From NCBI RefSeq assembly GCF_900116105.1, contig NZ_FPAC01000003.1:124001-188000 (forward strand): 64,000 bases of DNA. The letters run 5' to 3'. The translations under genes and the position numbers were made by a program. This document shows positions 53,101 through 61,569 of this stretch, piece after piece. Source of the DNA: Paenibacillus sp. 453mf (GTDB lineage: Bacteria; Bacillota; Bacilli; Paenibacillales; Paenibacillaceae). Under the pieces are notes generated by a model. That model was not told where the DNA came from, made no database searches, and saw nothing but the letters and a program-made list of their open reading frames with translations. Within the stretch, counting starts at the first letter, position 1, and every line of letters starts with the position of its first letter.

Positions 53101-55384
53101 TATTGCTTTCAACGTTTACAGGGACGGTGTACTCATTACGAGTAATCCGCTGGCAGATCGCACGAACCTGCTGGATCCTGAGGGTAAGGTGGATTCCGTG
53201 TACAGAATCGAACCCGTGCTGAACGGAGTAAAGCAGGAGAGCATTGAGACGGCTGAGGTATGGCAGAATGGATACAAGAGCATTCCACTGGATAAGCCGC
53301 AGGATGCCTATACAAAAGACGGTCAGCCTTATTCCTACTATGCCGGAGATGCAAGTGTAGGTGATCTGGATGGAGATGGACAGTACGAGATTGTCATGCT
53401 GTGGTCACCAACAAACGGCAAGGATAATTCTCAGGCAGGTTACACGGGCGAGGTGTTGATGGACGCCTACAAGCTGGATGGGACCAAGCTGTGGAGAATT
53501 CAGATGGGGCCTAACATTCGGGCAGGAGCGCATTATACACAATTTCTTGTCTATGACCTGGATGGCGATGGAAGAGCAGAGATTACGATGAAGACAGCCG
53601 ATGGTACAAGGGATGGAGCTGGACAAGTGATTGGTGACGGCTCGCTGGATCACCGGAACAGCTCTGGGTATGTGCTTCTCGGTAATGAGTACCTGACGGT
53701 GTTCGAAGGGTTGACAGGAAAAGTAATCAACACCGTACCGTATGATCCGCCGAGAGGCGACGTCAATTCATGGGGGGACGGATATGGTAACCGGGTAGAC
53801 CGCTTCCTGGCTACTGTTGCGTATTTGGATGGAGAACATCCAAGCGTTGTCTTTTCTAGAGGATATTATACGAGAACGGTGCTGGCAGCTTATGATTTCG
53901 CGGGTGGTGAGCTTGTAAAGCGCTGGCGCTTCGATACGAATGATGAAGGCCTCGGCAGCTATGCTGGGCAAGGTAACCATAACTTGTCGGTCGGTGATGT
54001 AGATAATGACGGCAAGGACGAGATCCTGTTCGGCGCAATAGCGATCGACGATGACGGAACACCGCTGCACAATACCGGACTCGGGCATGGCGATGCAATG
54101 CATTTCGGCGACTTGAATCCAAATCGTGAAGGCCTTGAAATCTTCAGTGTGCATGAGAATGCAGGCGCAGCCTACGGTATGGAGGTTCGGGACGCACAGA
54201 CAGGTGAAATTCTGTGGGGCATTCCGATGGGAAGGGACGTCGGCCGAGGGATGTCCGCCGATATTGACCCGAATTATCCGGGTGAAGAGGTGTGGGCTGC
54301 CACAATTACGAACGAGCAGCATATTCCGCTCAGCCCGCTCTACAGTATTACAGGTGAGCAGATATCAAGTGGAATTCCTTCCTCCACGAACTATGGAATT
54401 TGGTGGGACGGAGATTTGCTGAGAGAGCTTCAGGATGATATTCGTATCGACAAATGGGATTACGAGAATCAGACGACGGTGAATCTGCTGACGGCAGAAG
54501 GAGCTGCGTCGAACAATTCGACCAAGGCAAACCCGAGCCTCCAAGCAGACCTGTATGGAGATTGGCGGGAAGAAGTCATCTGGCGCTCCAGTGACAGCTC
54601 TGAGCTGCGTATTTATACGACAACGGATGAAAGTGAGCACCGGATTCGCACGCTCATGCATGATCCAATCTATCGACTTGGTGTTGCTTGGCAGAATGTC
54701 TCTTACAATCAGCCGCCTCATACCGGATTCTATCTGGGGGCAGGGATGGAAGAGCCCGCCGCTCCGAACATCCGTTATGCAGGAGCGGAGGAAGAAGGAC
54801 TTGCCAAGGGTAAACCGGGAATTCCAGTACTGTCAGATAATAACGGACATGACCATGGACTTCTGGATGGAGAGTACACCATTACGATGAATATGTGGTG
54901 GGGGGATAACGGAACCCGTTATAAGCTATACGAGAACGGGAAGCTCATCTATACCGAGCTTCTATCCGATCACACCCCTGGGGCTCAGAGTATCCAAGTA
55001 CCGTTATCCGGAAGAGGGAATGGAACTTACACGTATACCGCAGAGCTGGCTAACCAGCATGGGGTAACGAAATCAGCGCCGCACACGGTAACTGTCAGAG
55101 ATGCCGCACCTGGCAAGCCGAGCATTTCTAGTGACAATTGGGATGGAGACGGCAGCTACGCCATTACGATGAACATGTGGTGGGGCGTTAACGGGACAAC
55201 CTACCGTCTCTATGAAAATGGAGAATTGTTAGATACGCAGGAGCTTGCTGCCCATACACCGAATGCACAAACGGCATTCACCGAAATATCAGATCAGGCG
55301 GCAGGAACCTACGAGTATTACATTGAGCTGGTAAACGAGCATGGCAGCACAAGAAGTGAAGCAATCCGCGTAGAAGTGAAGTAA
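50195..55384 (+). CDS. Secreted bifunctional rhamnogalacturonan acetylesterase (CE12) and lyase (PL11)
   Basis: This 1729-residue exported enzyme joins two activities for rhamnogalacturonan I. A signal peptide (1-37) and an acidic linker (40-125) precede a galactose-binding-like module (about 130-272). The CE12 esterase (about 278-500) shows IAGDSTVQTYD, QFGHNDAT and DNTHFQEYG. A fibronectin III-like domain (about 512-600), a second binding module (603-745) and two more fibronectin III-like domains (748-930) follow. The PL11 lyase (about 940-1520) has metal-binding blades GDLDGDGQYEIVML, VYDLDGDGRAEITM and SVGDVDNDGKDEIL. Two repeats (1538-1629, 1638-1729), each with TMNMWWG, close it and may bind sugar. 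GTG 50195 follows AAAGGAGG. Confidence 0.93.
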   Translation: MNGKSKHRIGKRRFFIIFLVMMMVLSTMITPGEWGGQYVQAQERNEDASNTAPEGTEQGEELPNGEVPEVEVPSEEAPGEETGGEEGTNEAGQEESETEEGSSQEEGINEEGAPAEEPNGSESSNLQTLTEGLYRFDFGNGAGAEGYTQVAEPIAYTSEAGYGFNDPSQVTMTDRDGDDAVRSDYALIQDGGQFQVDLPNGDYTVSLIAGDAAEVSEIAMAVESMQKVQLTPKGAGAFLEMNFDIALVDGQLNFGFSGSSAKLNALVITKLPDRTASEYPLVYIAGDSTVQTYDPYWKPEAGWGQMLPRYLSEEITVKNHAIGGRSTKNFIAQGRLDEILRVIRPSDVLLIQFGHNDATISIPDRYASPEDYKVYLKTYIDGARQRGAEPILVTPVGRRDFNPDTGKFNVSFPEYVQAMKEVSEEQNTLLIDLSALSVAYYDSIGPDEAKSVFLHVEPGVYEAFPNGAEDNTHFQEYGAIQLARMVAGAIQDLNIPISAFVQEQAPPESVPEQPTGLAAGNISNSGAMLKWNEVQGADIYRIYVKGAEEAETAYKLAGTATIPSYNINGLQEGAAYTVRVTAVNSRGDSVPSEELAIGTKSAALRYDFGPVGSPVAEGYTEVNQKVLYTAETGYGLKLLEGAFADRDRGGATDALRRDFIINFGGRYEFKVDLPNGTYAVKTYTGDWIGSARTNINIEGKDYGTASSGKETIAEKVHSPITVSDGQLNVLISGQTAHLNGIEITPLLLGPTGLQLEKTDLESEPPSAHLSWQRLEEAALYRLYRQAEGEEKSSFIAETSERSYIDQGIDIGMNYVYTVTAVDGAGLESVPSAELAVSMIDPGVEQAGTPQNLRVDAIHKNEVSLSWSALPTAKYYNVYRSKSEDGEYALIGQTKDPLYTDKDILSTIPYYYKVASVNAGGISEPSDVLSTPAVTTLYRQMEKLDRAPVAVQTEEGVLVSWRMLGLDPDSIAFNVYRDGVLITSNPLADRTNLLDPEGKVDSVYRIEPVLNGVKQESIETAEVWQNGYKSIPLDKPQDAYTKDGQPYSYYAGDASVGDLDGDGQYEIVMLWSPTNGKDNSQAGYTGEVLMDAYKLDGTKLWRIQMGPNIRAGAHYTQFLVYDLDGDGRAEITMKTADGTRDGAGQVIGDGSLDHRNSSGYVLLGNEYLTVFEGLTGKVINTVPYDPPRGDVNSWGDGYGNRVDRFLATVAYLDGEHPSVVFSRGYYTRTVLAAYDFAGGELVKRWRFDTNDEGLGSYAGQGNHNLSVGDVDNDGKDEILFGAIAIDDDGTPLHNTGLGHGDAMHFGDLNPNREGLEIFSVHENAGAAYGMEVRDAQTGEILWGIPMGRDVGRGMSADIDPNYPGEEVWAATITNEQHIPLSPLYSITGEQISSGIPSSTNYGIWWDGDLLRELQDDIRIDKWDYENQTTVNLLTAEGAASNNSTKANPSLQADLYGDWREEVIWRSSDSSELRIYTTTDESEHRIRTLMHDPIYRLGVAWQNVSYNQPPHTGFYLGAGMEEPAAPNIRYAGAEEEGLAKGKPGIPVLSDNNGHDHGLLDGEYTITMNMWWGDNGTRYKLYENGKLIYTELLSDHTPGAQSIQVPLSGRGNGTYTYTAELANQHGVTKSAPHTVTVRDAAPGKPSISSDNWDGDGSYAITMNMWWGVNGTTYRLYENGELLDTQELAAHTPNAQTAFTEISDQAAGTYEYYIELVNEHGSTRSEAIRVEVK

Positions 55385-55403
55385 CAATGAAATACAAATG
55401 AAC

Positions 55404-55446
55404 AAACCATGAGAAAATGATGATCATTTTCTCATGGTTTTTTTGT
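55404..55446 (+). terminator. Terminator of the CE12-PL11 gene
   Basis: AAACCATGAGAAAATGA faces its complement in TCATTTTCTCATGGTTT, followed by TTTTTG. Confidence 0.92.
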
Positions 55447-55459
55447 TGGTGATGAATCC

Positions 55460-55485
55460 GTTTGACGGTATCCTGCTTAGGGTAC
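55460..55485 (+). promoter_or_regulatory. Candidate sigma-B-type promoter of the catalase gene
   Basis: GTTTGA (55460-55465) and GGGTAC (55480-55485) are separated by 14 bases, close to the GTTTAA-N12-14-GGGTAT consensus of general-stress sigma B promoters. Large catalases of this kind are sigma B controlled in B. subtilis. Confidence 0.55.
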
Positions 55486-55572
55486 TTATTTAGAAGTTTA
55501 GAGCTTTGGATTTGCGTAAATTTCGAGGACATCTTTTTTGACGATTAGATAATCAAGAGGAGGACGACCAGG

Positions 55573-57666
55573 ATGAGTAACGAAGAAAAGCGCATGAATG
55601 AAAACGCCAAGCAGGAGCAGCTGGATTCTTTTCGCGTAAGTAATGACGGAAAGAAGCTGACCACCAATCAGGGACTGAAGGTATCTGAAGATGAACATTC
55701 CTTGAAAGCAGGAGTCCGCGGTCCGACCCTGATGGAGGATTTTCATTTCCGTGAGAAGATGACACATTTTGACCATGAGCGTATTCCGGAGCGGATTGTG
55801 CATGCCCGCGGATTTGGCGCACATGGTTACTTTCAGGTGTATGAGCCTTTGACCTCCTTTACCAAAGCCAAATTTTTGCAGGATCCTTCTGTAAAGACGC
55901 CTGTATTTGTCCGTTTTTCCACAGTGGCTGGCTCCCGAGGCTCATCTGATACGGTGCGCGACGTCAGGGGCTTCTCGACGAAATTTTATACAGAGGAAGG
56001 CAACTATGATCTCGTAGGAAATAACATACCGGTATTCTTTATTCAGGATGCAATGAAATTTCCTGATTTTGTGCACGCCGTCAAGCCTGAGCCGCACAAT
56101 GAGGTGCCGCAGGCTTCTTCTGCACATGATACTTTCTGGGACTTTATCGCTAACAATCATGAATCAGCGCATATGATGATGTGGGCGATGTCTGACCGAG
56201 CATTGCCGCGGAGCTATCGCATGATGGAAGGGTTCGGTGTACATACTTTCCGTCTGGTGAATGAGGAAGGGGTCGGCCACTTCGTCAAATTCCACTGGAA
56301 GCCGGTACTTGGCGTTCACTCCTTGGTCTGGGATGAGAATCAGAAGGTAGCGGGTAAAGATCCGGACTTCCATCGCAGAGATTTGTGGAATGCGATTGAG
56401 ACCGGCAATTATCCGGAATACGAGCTTGGACTTCAGATTATTAAGGAAGAGGACGAGTTTTCATTTGACTTTGATATTTTGGATCCGACTAAAATTTGGC
56501 CAGAGGAGATCGTCCCTGTGCGCAGAGTCGGCAAAATGACGCTTAATCGCAACACAGACAATTTCTTTGCGGAGACGGAGCAAATTGCCTTCCATCCGGG
56601 CCATGTTGTGCCAGGGATTGATTTCAGCAATGATCCCCTTCTTCAAGGGCGCCTCTTCTCCTATACCGATACGCAAATCTCAAGGCTCGGCGGCCCGAAC
56701 TTTCCGGAAATTCCAATCAACCGTCCGGTTGCACCAGTGCATAACAACCAGCGTGATGGCATGCATCGCATGACCATCAACCAAGGTCCGGTGAGTTACC
56801 ATAAGAACAGCATTGCGGGTAACACTCCTTCGCCTGCTTCCCCGCAGGAGGGTGGATACCAGCATTATGCGGAGAAAGTGGAAGGGCACAAGATCAAGGC
56901 AAGAAGCAGCAGCTTCGAAGATTTTTACAGCCAGGCTCTGCTCTTCTGGAACAGTATGTCAGAGCCGGAGAAAAAACATCTCATCAGCGCATTCCAGTTT
57001 GAGCTTGGGAAGGTGCAGCGGATGGAAGTGCGTCAGCAGGTGATTCATCTGCTGATGAACATTGCTCCCGAGCTGGCTTCTGCCGTAGCTCCTAAAATTG
57101 GTGCCCAGCTGCCAGAGTCTGCCGAGAATCCAGCCAAACCGCCGATGATTCCATCTTCACCAGCTATAAGTATGGCGAATACGATTCATTCCGCGAAGAC
57201 TCGTAAAGTGGCTGTACTGGCCGGAGACGGTTTCGACCAGCATGTGATCACCTTGATTAATGCTCTGACCGAAGCAGGCGTTATGGCCGAAGTGGTCAGC
57301 GATCATCTTGGCCCCGTTTCGGGACAAGGAGGGGTGAGCATTGAAGCAATGCATACCTTCCTCACGAGCGATTCGCTTCTATTTGATGCGATCTATGTTG
57401 CAGGCGGTGAACAAAGTGTACAGGCTATTTCAGCCGATCCTAATGCGGCGGAGTTTATTAAGGAAGCATACAGGCACTACAAGCCAATCGGTGCGTTAAA
57501 TGAAGGTGTTTCCTTCCTTGTGAAAGGTCTGGGTATGGCATCTGATTCTGCTGCTGCCTCAGCTCCGGGAATCGTAACGGCTGCAAGTGGAGAAGAGCTG
57601 GGAAGCTTCGCTGAGAAATTCCTGAATGCTGTAGCAGCGCATCGATTCTGGGATCGAGTGGTTTAA
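55573..57666 (+). CDS. katE: Large-subunit catalase (KatE, clade 2)
   Basis: This haem enzyme splits hydrogen peroxide to oxygen and water. The 697 residues include the long form's C-terminal flavodoxin/DJ-1-like domain (about 535-690, [20 protein letters not shown]). The active histidine is in [12 protein letters not shown], the asparagine in [13 protein letters not shown], and the haem-ligand tyrosine in [15 protein letters not shown]. The length matches clade 2 catalases. ATG 55573 follows GAGGAGGACG. The promoter resembles the sigma B type, so stationary-phase or stress expression is likely. Confidence 0.95.
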   Translation: MSNEEKRMNENAKQEQLDSFRVSNDGKKLTTNQGLKVSEDEHSLKAGVRGPTLMEDFHFREKMTHFDHERIPERIVHARGFGAHGYFQVYEPLTSFTKAKFLQDPSVKTPVFVRFSTVAGSRGSSDTVRDVRGFSTKFYTEEGNYDLVGNNIPVFFIQDAMKFPDFVHAVKPEPHNEVPQASSAHDTFWDFIANNHESAHMMMWAMSDRALPRSYRMMEGFGVHTFRLVNEEGVGHFVKFHWKPVLGVHSLVWDENQKVAGKDPDFHRRDLWNAIETGNYPEYELGLQIIKEEDEFSFDFDILDPTKIWPEEIVPVRRVGKMTLNRNTDNFFAETEQIAFHPGHVVPGIDFSNDPLLQGRLFSYTDTQISRLGGPNFPEIPINRPVAPVHNNQRDGMHRMTINQGPVSYHKNSIAGNTPSPASPQEGGYQHYAEKVEGHKIKARSSSFEDFYSQALLFWNSMSEPEKKHLISAFQFELGKVQRMEVRQQVIHLLMNIAPELASAVAPKIGAQLPESAENPAKPPMIPSSPAISMANTIHSAKTRKVAVLAGDGFDQHVITLINALTEAGVMAEVVSDHLGPVSGQGGVSIEAMHTFLTSDSLLFDAIYVAGGEQSVQAISADPNAAEFIKEAYRHYKPIGALNEGVSFLVKGLGMASDSAAASAPGIVTAASGEELGSFAEKFLNAVAAHRFWDRVV

Positions 57667-57705
57667 TGCATTGAATATATAAGGAAAATTACGATAAATA
57701 AGATT

Positions 57706-57770
57706 ACAAGACAAGCAGAAGCAGCTGATCGTCGGCAGCGGTGAGATCTGCTTGTCTTGTTTGTTTTTGT
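57706..57770 (+). terminator. Terminator of katE
   Basis: ACAAGACAAGCAGA pairs perfectly with TCTGCTTGTCTTGT, with a 27-base loop and TTGTTTTTG after it. Confidence 0.85.
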
Positions 57771-57855
57771 AGTATTCAGCAACTCAGGGTACTATTCAAT
57801 TGATTTACATAGATGAAATAATCGGTCTTTTGTTCGAATACAATAATCATGTTAC

Positions 57856-57982
57856 AATAGCCTCGATTTCATAACTTATCAAAAGTGTGGACTTGAAACT
57901 ATATATAGACAAATAAAACCATTTTGATCTATACATACTCTTGATTAAAGCAGCCAATGGTATTATGAAATTGATTCAATAG
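57856..57982 (+). mobile_element. MITE-like palindromic element, copy C (117 bp) with 5-bp target duplication
   Basis: The element is 57861-57977. Its right end TTATGAAATTGATTC is identical to copies A and B, and its left end CCTCGATTTCATAAC is the decayed partner repeat. AATAG flanks both sides (57856-57860 and 57978-57982). The reverse complement aligns with the copy at 14393-14509 throughout, including CTATATATAGACAAAT and ATTTTGATCTATA. It fills the space 59 bases upstream of the mechanosensitive channel gene. Confidence 0.78.
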
Positions 57983-58036
57983 CAAAAAGTTTTTAACGGC
58001 TATGTGCTGTAATAAGTAGTAAAGGTGTGTCAATTT

Positions 58037-59155
58037 TTGAATTTAAACAGTATTACGGAATTTGTAGAAGGCATTAATTGGATTCGCTTAGCATTAGCCA
58101 TATTGTTCCTTCTGGTCTTCACCATATTTAACAAATGGACATCAGCTCGTTTGTTTCGTTTGCTGAAGCGCGTATTCGGCCAGAAGTGGGATAACCTGTA
58201 TCTCACGCTCCGTAATCCCATACGTGCCCTCATGATTTTGATTGGTATTTATGGTGCGGTTCTGTTTTACTTTGCTGGAGGCGGTCAGTGGCCTTTGTTC
58301 TCTCATCTCATCCGTACGGGCTTTATCGCTATTATCGGTTGGGGGCTGTATAATCTGTCCGGTCGATCTTCTCGTTTCTTTACTGGACTCAGCACCAAGT
58401 GGGGCGTAGAAGAGTCGGATATGATTATTCCCTTCTTGTCCAAAGTACTTCGGTTCTTGGTCATTGCACTGACACTGACGATTATCGCGGCAGAGTGGGG
58501 CTACAGTATTAATGGTCTAGTCGCAGGACTAGGACTCGGAAGCCTTGCCGTCGCGCTGGCGGCTCAGGATACACTCAGCAATCTGATTGCAGGGGTCATT
58601 ATCGTTACGGAGAAGCCCTTCTCCAAGGGAGACTGGATAAGTACAGATGTGGTAGAAGGTACGGTAGAGGACATCTCGTTCAGAAGCTCGAAGATTCGTA
58701 CTTTTGCGGATTCTGTTGTCATCATCCCGAACAATATTCTTGCCAAGGCGGCGATTACGAACTGGAGCCGGATGGGTAAGAGACGGATCACGTTTGATCT
58801 GGGTGTAGCAATTGATACAGATCAGAAGAAGCTTGCTGCAGCCGTTGAACGACTTCGTGAGTATATTGAGAATCACCAGGAAGTCGACAAGGATATGATT
58901 ATGGTACGTGTCAAAGGGATGACAAATGATCAGATTACAATCTTCTTCTACTTTTTCACGTACACAACCATCTGGGTGGAGCATATGCGGGTGCTGGAAT
59001 CGATTAATTTTGAAATTTTAAACATTTTGGAAGAGGAAGGCATCAAGCTGGCTATGCCGGCACAGCGCTTGTTTGTGGAGAAGAACATGAACCTAGAGAT
59101 GGATACAGATGCCGAGAACGAACGTCTCTATGCACGCAGTAAGATGTACGAATAA
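58037..59155 (+). CDS. Mechanosensitive ion channel, MscS family
   Basis: This membrane channel opens under tension and releases solutes on osmotic downshock. It has about three to four helices, and the pore helix region GLVAGLGLGSLAVALAAQDTL is followed by the beta domain with TEKPFSKGDWI, GTVEDISFRSSKIRTF and VVIIPNNILAKAAITNWS, the MscS signature. I chose TTG 58037 (reading NLNSITEFVEG from its second codon), nine bases after AAAGGTG; the frame is open four codons upstream to GTG 58025, which lies inside that site. It is a single gene with a terminator. Confidence 0.92.
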   Translation: MNLNSITEFVEGINWIRLALAILFLLVFTIFNKWTSARLFRLLKRVFGQKWDNLYLTLRNPIRALMILIGIYGAVLFYFAGGGQWPLFSHLIRTGFIAIIGWGLYNLSGRSSRFFTGLSTKWGVEESDMIIPFLSKVLRFLVIALTLTIIAAEWGYSINGLVAGLGLGSLAVALAAQDTLSNLIAGVIIVTEKPFSKGDWISTDVVEGTVEDISFRSSKIRTFADSVVIIPNNILAKAAITNWSRMGKRRITFDLGVAIDTDQKKLAAAVERLREYIENHQEVDKDMIMVRVKGMTNDQITIFFYFFTYTTIWVEHMRVLESINFEILNILEEEGIKLAMPAQRLFVEKNMNLEMDTDAENERLYARSKMYE

Positions 59156-59193
59156 GTCGAATGCTATATGTAATTCTACAGTATGACAAAAAT

Positions 59194-59239
59194 GGAGCGG
59201 TCCTGTTCTGTCTTTAGGTGACAGAATGGGCCGCTCTTT
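59194..59239. terminator. Terminator between mscS-type gene and pepT
   Basis: GGAGCGGTCCTGTTCTGTC faces GACAGAATGGGCCGCTC with small mismatches. The genes converge. Confidence 0.85.
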
Positions 59240-59281
59240 GTGTTAGGCTGCTAAGCTAATGAGCAGATAGAGGCGCAATCT

Positions 59282-60511
59282 TTAGCGCTGTTCAAACCGC
59301 TCGATGATCTCAATGATCACCTGCGTTGCTTTGACCATATGATCTACTGATACATATTCGTAACGTCCATGGTAATTCTCGCCGCCGGTAAAGATATTCG
59401 GTGTCGGTAGTCCCATATAGGAGAGCTGCGAACCGTCGGTGCCTCCACGAATCGGAACAATATGAGGCTGAATGTCGAGACTCTTCATTGCTTCGCCTGC
59501 AATATCGACAATGAATTTGACGGGTTCAATCTTCTCACGCATGTTGTAATATTGGTCGCGCAGTGTAAGATGGACGCGGTCCTCACCGTATTTAGCCTGA
59601 AGCTCTCCGGCGATAAGTTCCATGTTTGCTTTTCTGGCCTCAAAGCTGGCACGGTCAAAGTCACGGATGATAAAGCTGAGCGTTGTCTCCTCCACGTCTC
59701 CTTGTACAGCGTTCAGATGATAAAAACCATCGTAGCCGTCCGTATTCTCAGGCGCTTCCTCTACAGGGAGCAGGCTGTTAAATTCCATAGCGATTTTGGC
59801 GGAGTTGACCATTTTATTCTTGGCAGTGCCGGGATGAACGTTTTTGCCCTTGAAGACGATCTTGGCCGCCGCCGCATTAAAGCTCTCGTATTCCAGCTCT
59901 CCAAGTGGTCCACCGTCAACAGTATAGGCATATTTCGCGCCAAAAGCTTTGACATCAAAAAGGTGAGGTCCACGTCCAATCTCTTCATCTGGCGTGAATG
60001 CGACGCGGATCTTGCCGTGCTTGATTTCCGGATGGTTCAGGAGGTAGTCCATAGCGGTGATAATTTCGGCAATGCCGGCTTTGTTATCTGCACCGAGCAG
60101 GGTTGTCCCGTCTGTTGTAATCAAGGTGTGTCCTTTATAGTTCGCAAGCTCCGGAAAGTCTTTTGGTGACAGGATAATATTCTGCTCTTGGTTCAGCACG
60201 ATATCGTTACCATCGTAGGATTCGATGAGCTGAGGATTTACGTTCTTGCCTGTGAAGTCGGTAGCCGTGTCCAGATGGGCTAAAAAGCCAATGACAGGAA
60301 CTTCCTTGTCCGTATTAGCAGGCAGGGTTGCCATGACATACCCATTGTCATCCATCGTGACTTCTTGCATACCGATATCCTGAAGTTCCTCCACAAGCTT
60401 GCGGCCTAGTTCAAGCTGGCCCGGTGTAGACGGACAGGTCTCGCTGTTCTCATCCGACTGTGTATCCATACGTACATAACCGGTAATGCGCCGAATCAGA
60501 TCTTCCTTCAT
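59282..60511 (-). CDS. pepT: Peptidase T (tripeptide aminopeptidase)
   Basis: This cytosolic dizinc peptidase removes N-terminal residues from tripeptides. The 409 residues match PepT, with metal ligands in [11 protein letters not shown] and [14 protein letters not shown], the catalytic pair in [11 protein letters not shown], and later [15 protein letters not shown] and [15 protein letters not shown] 60511 follows AAGGAGATGAGG on the minus strand. It would process peptides brought in by dtpT. The region upstream is shared with the divergent AHSA1 gene. Confidence 0.95.
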   Translation of the reverse strand: MKEDLIRRITGYVRMDTQSDENSETCPSTPGQLELGRKLVEELQDIGMQEVTMDDNGYVMATLPANTDKEVPVIGFLAHLDTATDFTGKNVNPQLIESYDGNDIVLNQEQNIILSPKDFPELANYKGHTLITTDGTTLLGADNKAGIAEIITAMDYLLNHPEIKHGKIRVAFTPDEEIGRGPHLFDVKAFGAKYAYTVDGGPLGELEYESFNAAAAKIVFKGKNVHPGTAKNKMVNSAKIAMEFNSLLPVEEAPENTDGYDGFYHLNAVQGDVEETTLSFIIRDFDRASFEARKANMELIAGELQAKYGEDRVHLTLRDQYYNMREKIEPVKFIVDIAGEAMKSLDIQPHIVPIRGGTDGSQLSYMGLPTPNIFTGGENYHGRYEYVSVDHMVKATQVIIEIIERFEQR

Positions 60512-60641
60512 GTGTTCCTCATCTCCTTATTATGGCGGGATGAATTTATCCCTTGTTCAATATTCCCATTTTATCATGAACGAACAAGGATTCATAAACG
60601 AACAACTGATGTGAGATAGATTTAATCATCAAAAAAAGGAA

Positions 60642-60686
60642 ACCTTTAGGTTTCGCTTTACATGAAACCTAAAGGTGTCATATAAT
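60642..60686 (+). promoter_or_regulatory. Inverted-repeat operator and promoter of the AHSA1-ArsR pair
   Basis: ACCTTTAGGTTTC (60642-60654) and GAAACCTAAAGGT (60664-60676) are exact inverted repeats nine bases apart; each half is itself nearly palindromic. TATAAT at 60681-60686 follows, with TTTACA (60657-60662) as the -35, mostly within the loop. A repressor here, likely the downstream ArsR protein, would block the promoter. Confidence 0.6.
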
Positions 60687-60748
60687 CGTGAGAGAAATTG
60701 AACACACTTATAAACTACAAACAAGATTTTCGAAGGAGAAGAGAATAG

Positions 60749-61162
60749 ATGACACAAACATTGCCGGATATTCAGAAGACGATCGTCATTGATGCGCCCA
60801 TCGAGAAAGTATGGAGTACGGTGGCTACCGCTGAAGGTATTGCCGCCTGGTTTATGCCAAATGATTTTGAGCCGGTGCTTGGGCATGAATTTCACCTGCA
60901 GTCAGGTCCGTTTGGAAATTCGCTGTGCAAAGTGACCGAGCTCGATCCGCCTCATCGGCTCTGCTTCAAATGGGATAAGGATTGGATCATTACGTTCGAG
61001 CTTGCAGAGAAGGATGGACGGACGGAGTTTACACTTACACATGGTGGCTGGAGTATAGAAGAGAAAACTTCCTTCGGCGAAGATCACAGCATTGTACGCG
61101 ACCGGATGTCGGGCGGCTGGACTGGAATCCTCAGCAAACTAGCAGCGCAGTTTGGAGCGTAG
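60749..61162 (+). CDS. SRPBCC (AHSA1-like) domain protein
   Basis: The 137-residue single-domain protein has the START/Bet v 1-like fold of the AHSA1 group (VIDAPIEKVWSTVATAEGIAAWF, then GWTGILSKLAAQFG). It presumably binds a hydrophobic ligand in its cavity. The ArsR gene follows after five bases, a common pairing in Bacillales in which the SRPBCC gene and its regulator are cotranscribed. ATG 60749 follows CGAAGGAGAAG. Confidence 0.88.
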   Translation: MTQTLPDIQKTIVIDAPIEKVWSTVATAEGIAAWFMPNDFEPVLGHEFHLQSGPFGNSLCKVTELDPPHRLCFKWDKDWIITFELAEKDGRTEFTLTHGGWSIEEKTSFGEDHSIVRDRMSGGWTGILSKLAAQFGA

Positions 61163-61167
61163 CATTC

Positions 61168-61509
61168 ATGTCAGCTGCACCTAAGCATGATGTCTTTCAA
61201 GCTATCGCAGATCCTACCCGCCGGGATTTGCTTCAATTGCTAAGCCATGGGGAAATGCCGGTTGGTGCCATCAGCGAGCGTTTCCCCATAAGCCGAACGG
61301 CCGTATCCAAGCACCTGCGCGTGCTGTCTGATGCGGGACTGGTGAAGGACCGTAAAGTGGGACGCGAGACCAGGTATCGACTCGATACCGAGCCGCTGAT
61401 AGAGCTTAAGCGCTGGCTGTCTTACTATGAACGGTTCTGGGACAACAAGCTCATGCTGCTGAAGCGATTTGCTGAAGAGAGTGAGAGCGATGGAAATTTC
61501 GCAGAATGA
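61168..61509 (+). CDS. ArsR-family transcriptional regulator
   Basis: The 113-residue winged-helix protein shows FQAIADPTRRDLLQLLSHGE, FPISRTAVSKHLRVLSDAGL and RETRYRLDTEPL. No cysteine metal site is seen, so it is one of the non-metal ArsR types that pair with SRPBCC proteins. ATG 61168 gives MSAAPKHD; GGAG is ten bases upstream. The long open frame that begins further upstream overlaps the AHSA1 gene and is rejected. It probably binds the inverted repeat upstream of the operon. Confidence 0.9.
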   Translation: MSAAPKHDVFQAIADPTRRDLLQLLSHGEMPVGAISERFPISRTAVSKHLRVLSDAGLVKDRKVGRETRYRLDTEPLIELKRWLSYYERFWDNKLMLLKRFAEESESDGNFAE

Positions 61510-61569
61510 AAAAGAACGGAGAAGCGACAGCCGGTTAGCCGTTTCGATCGTTTCCTTACAGCATTCTCC

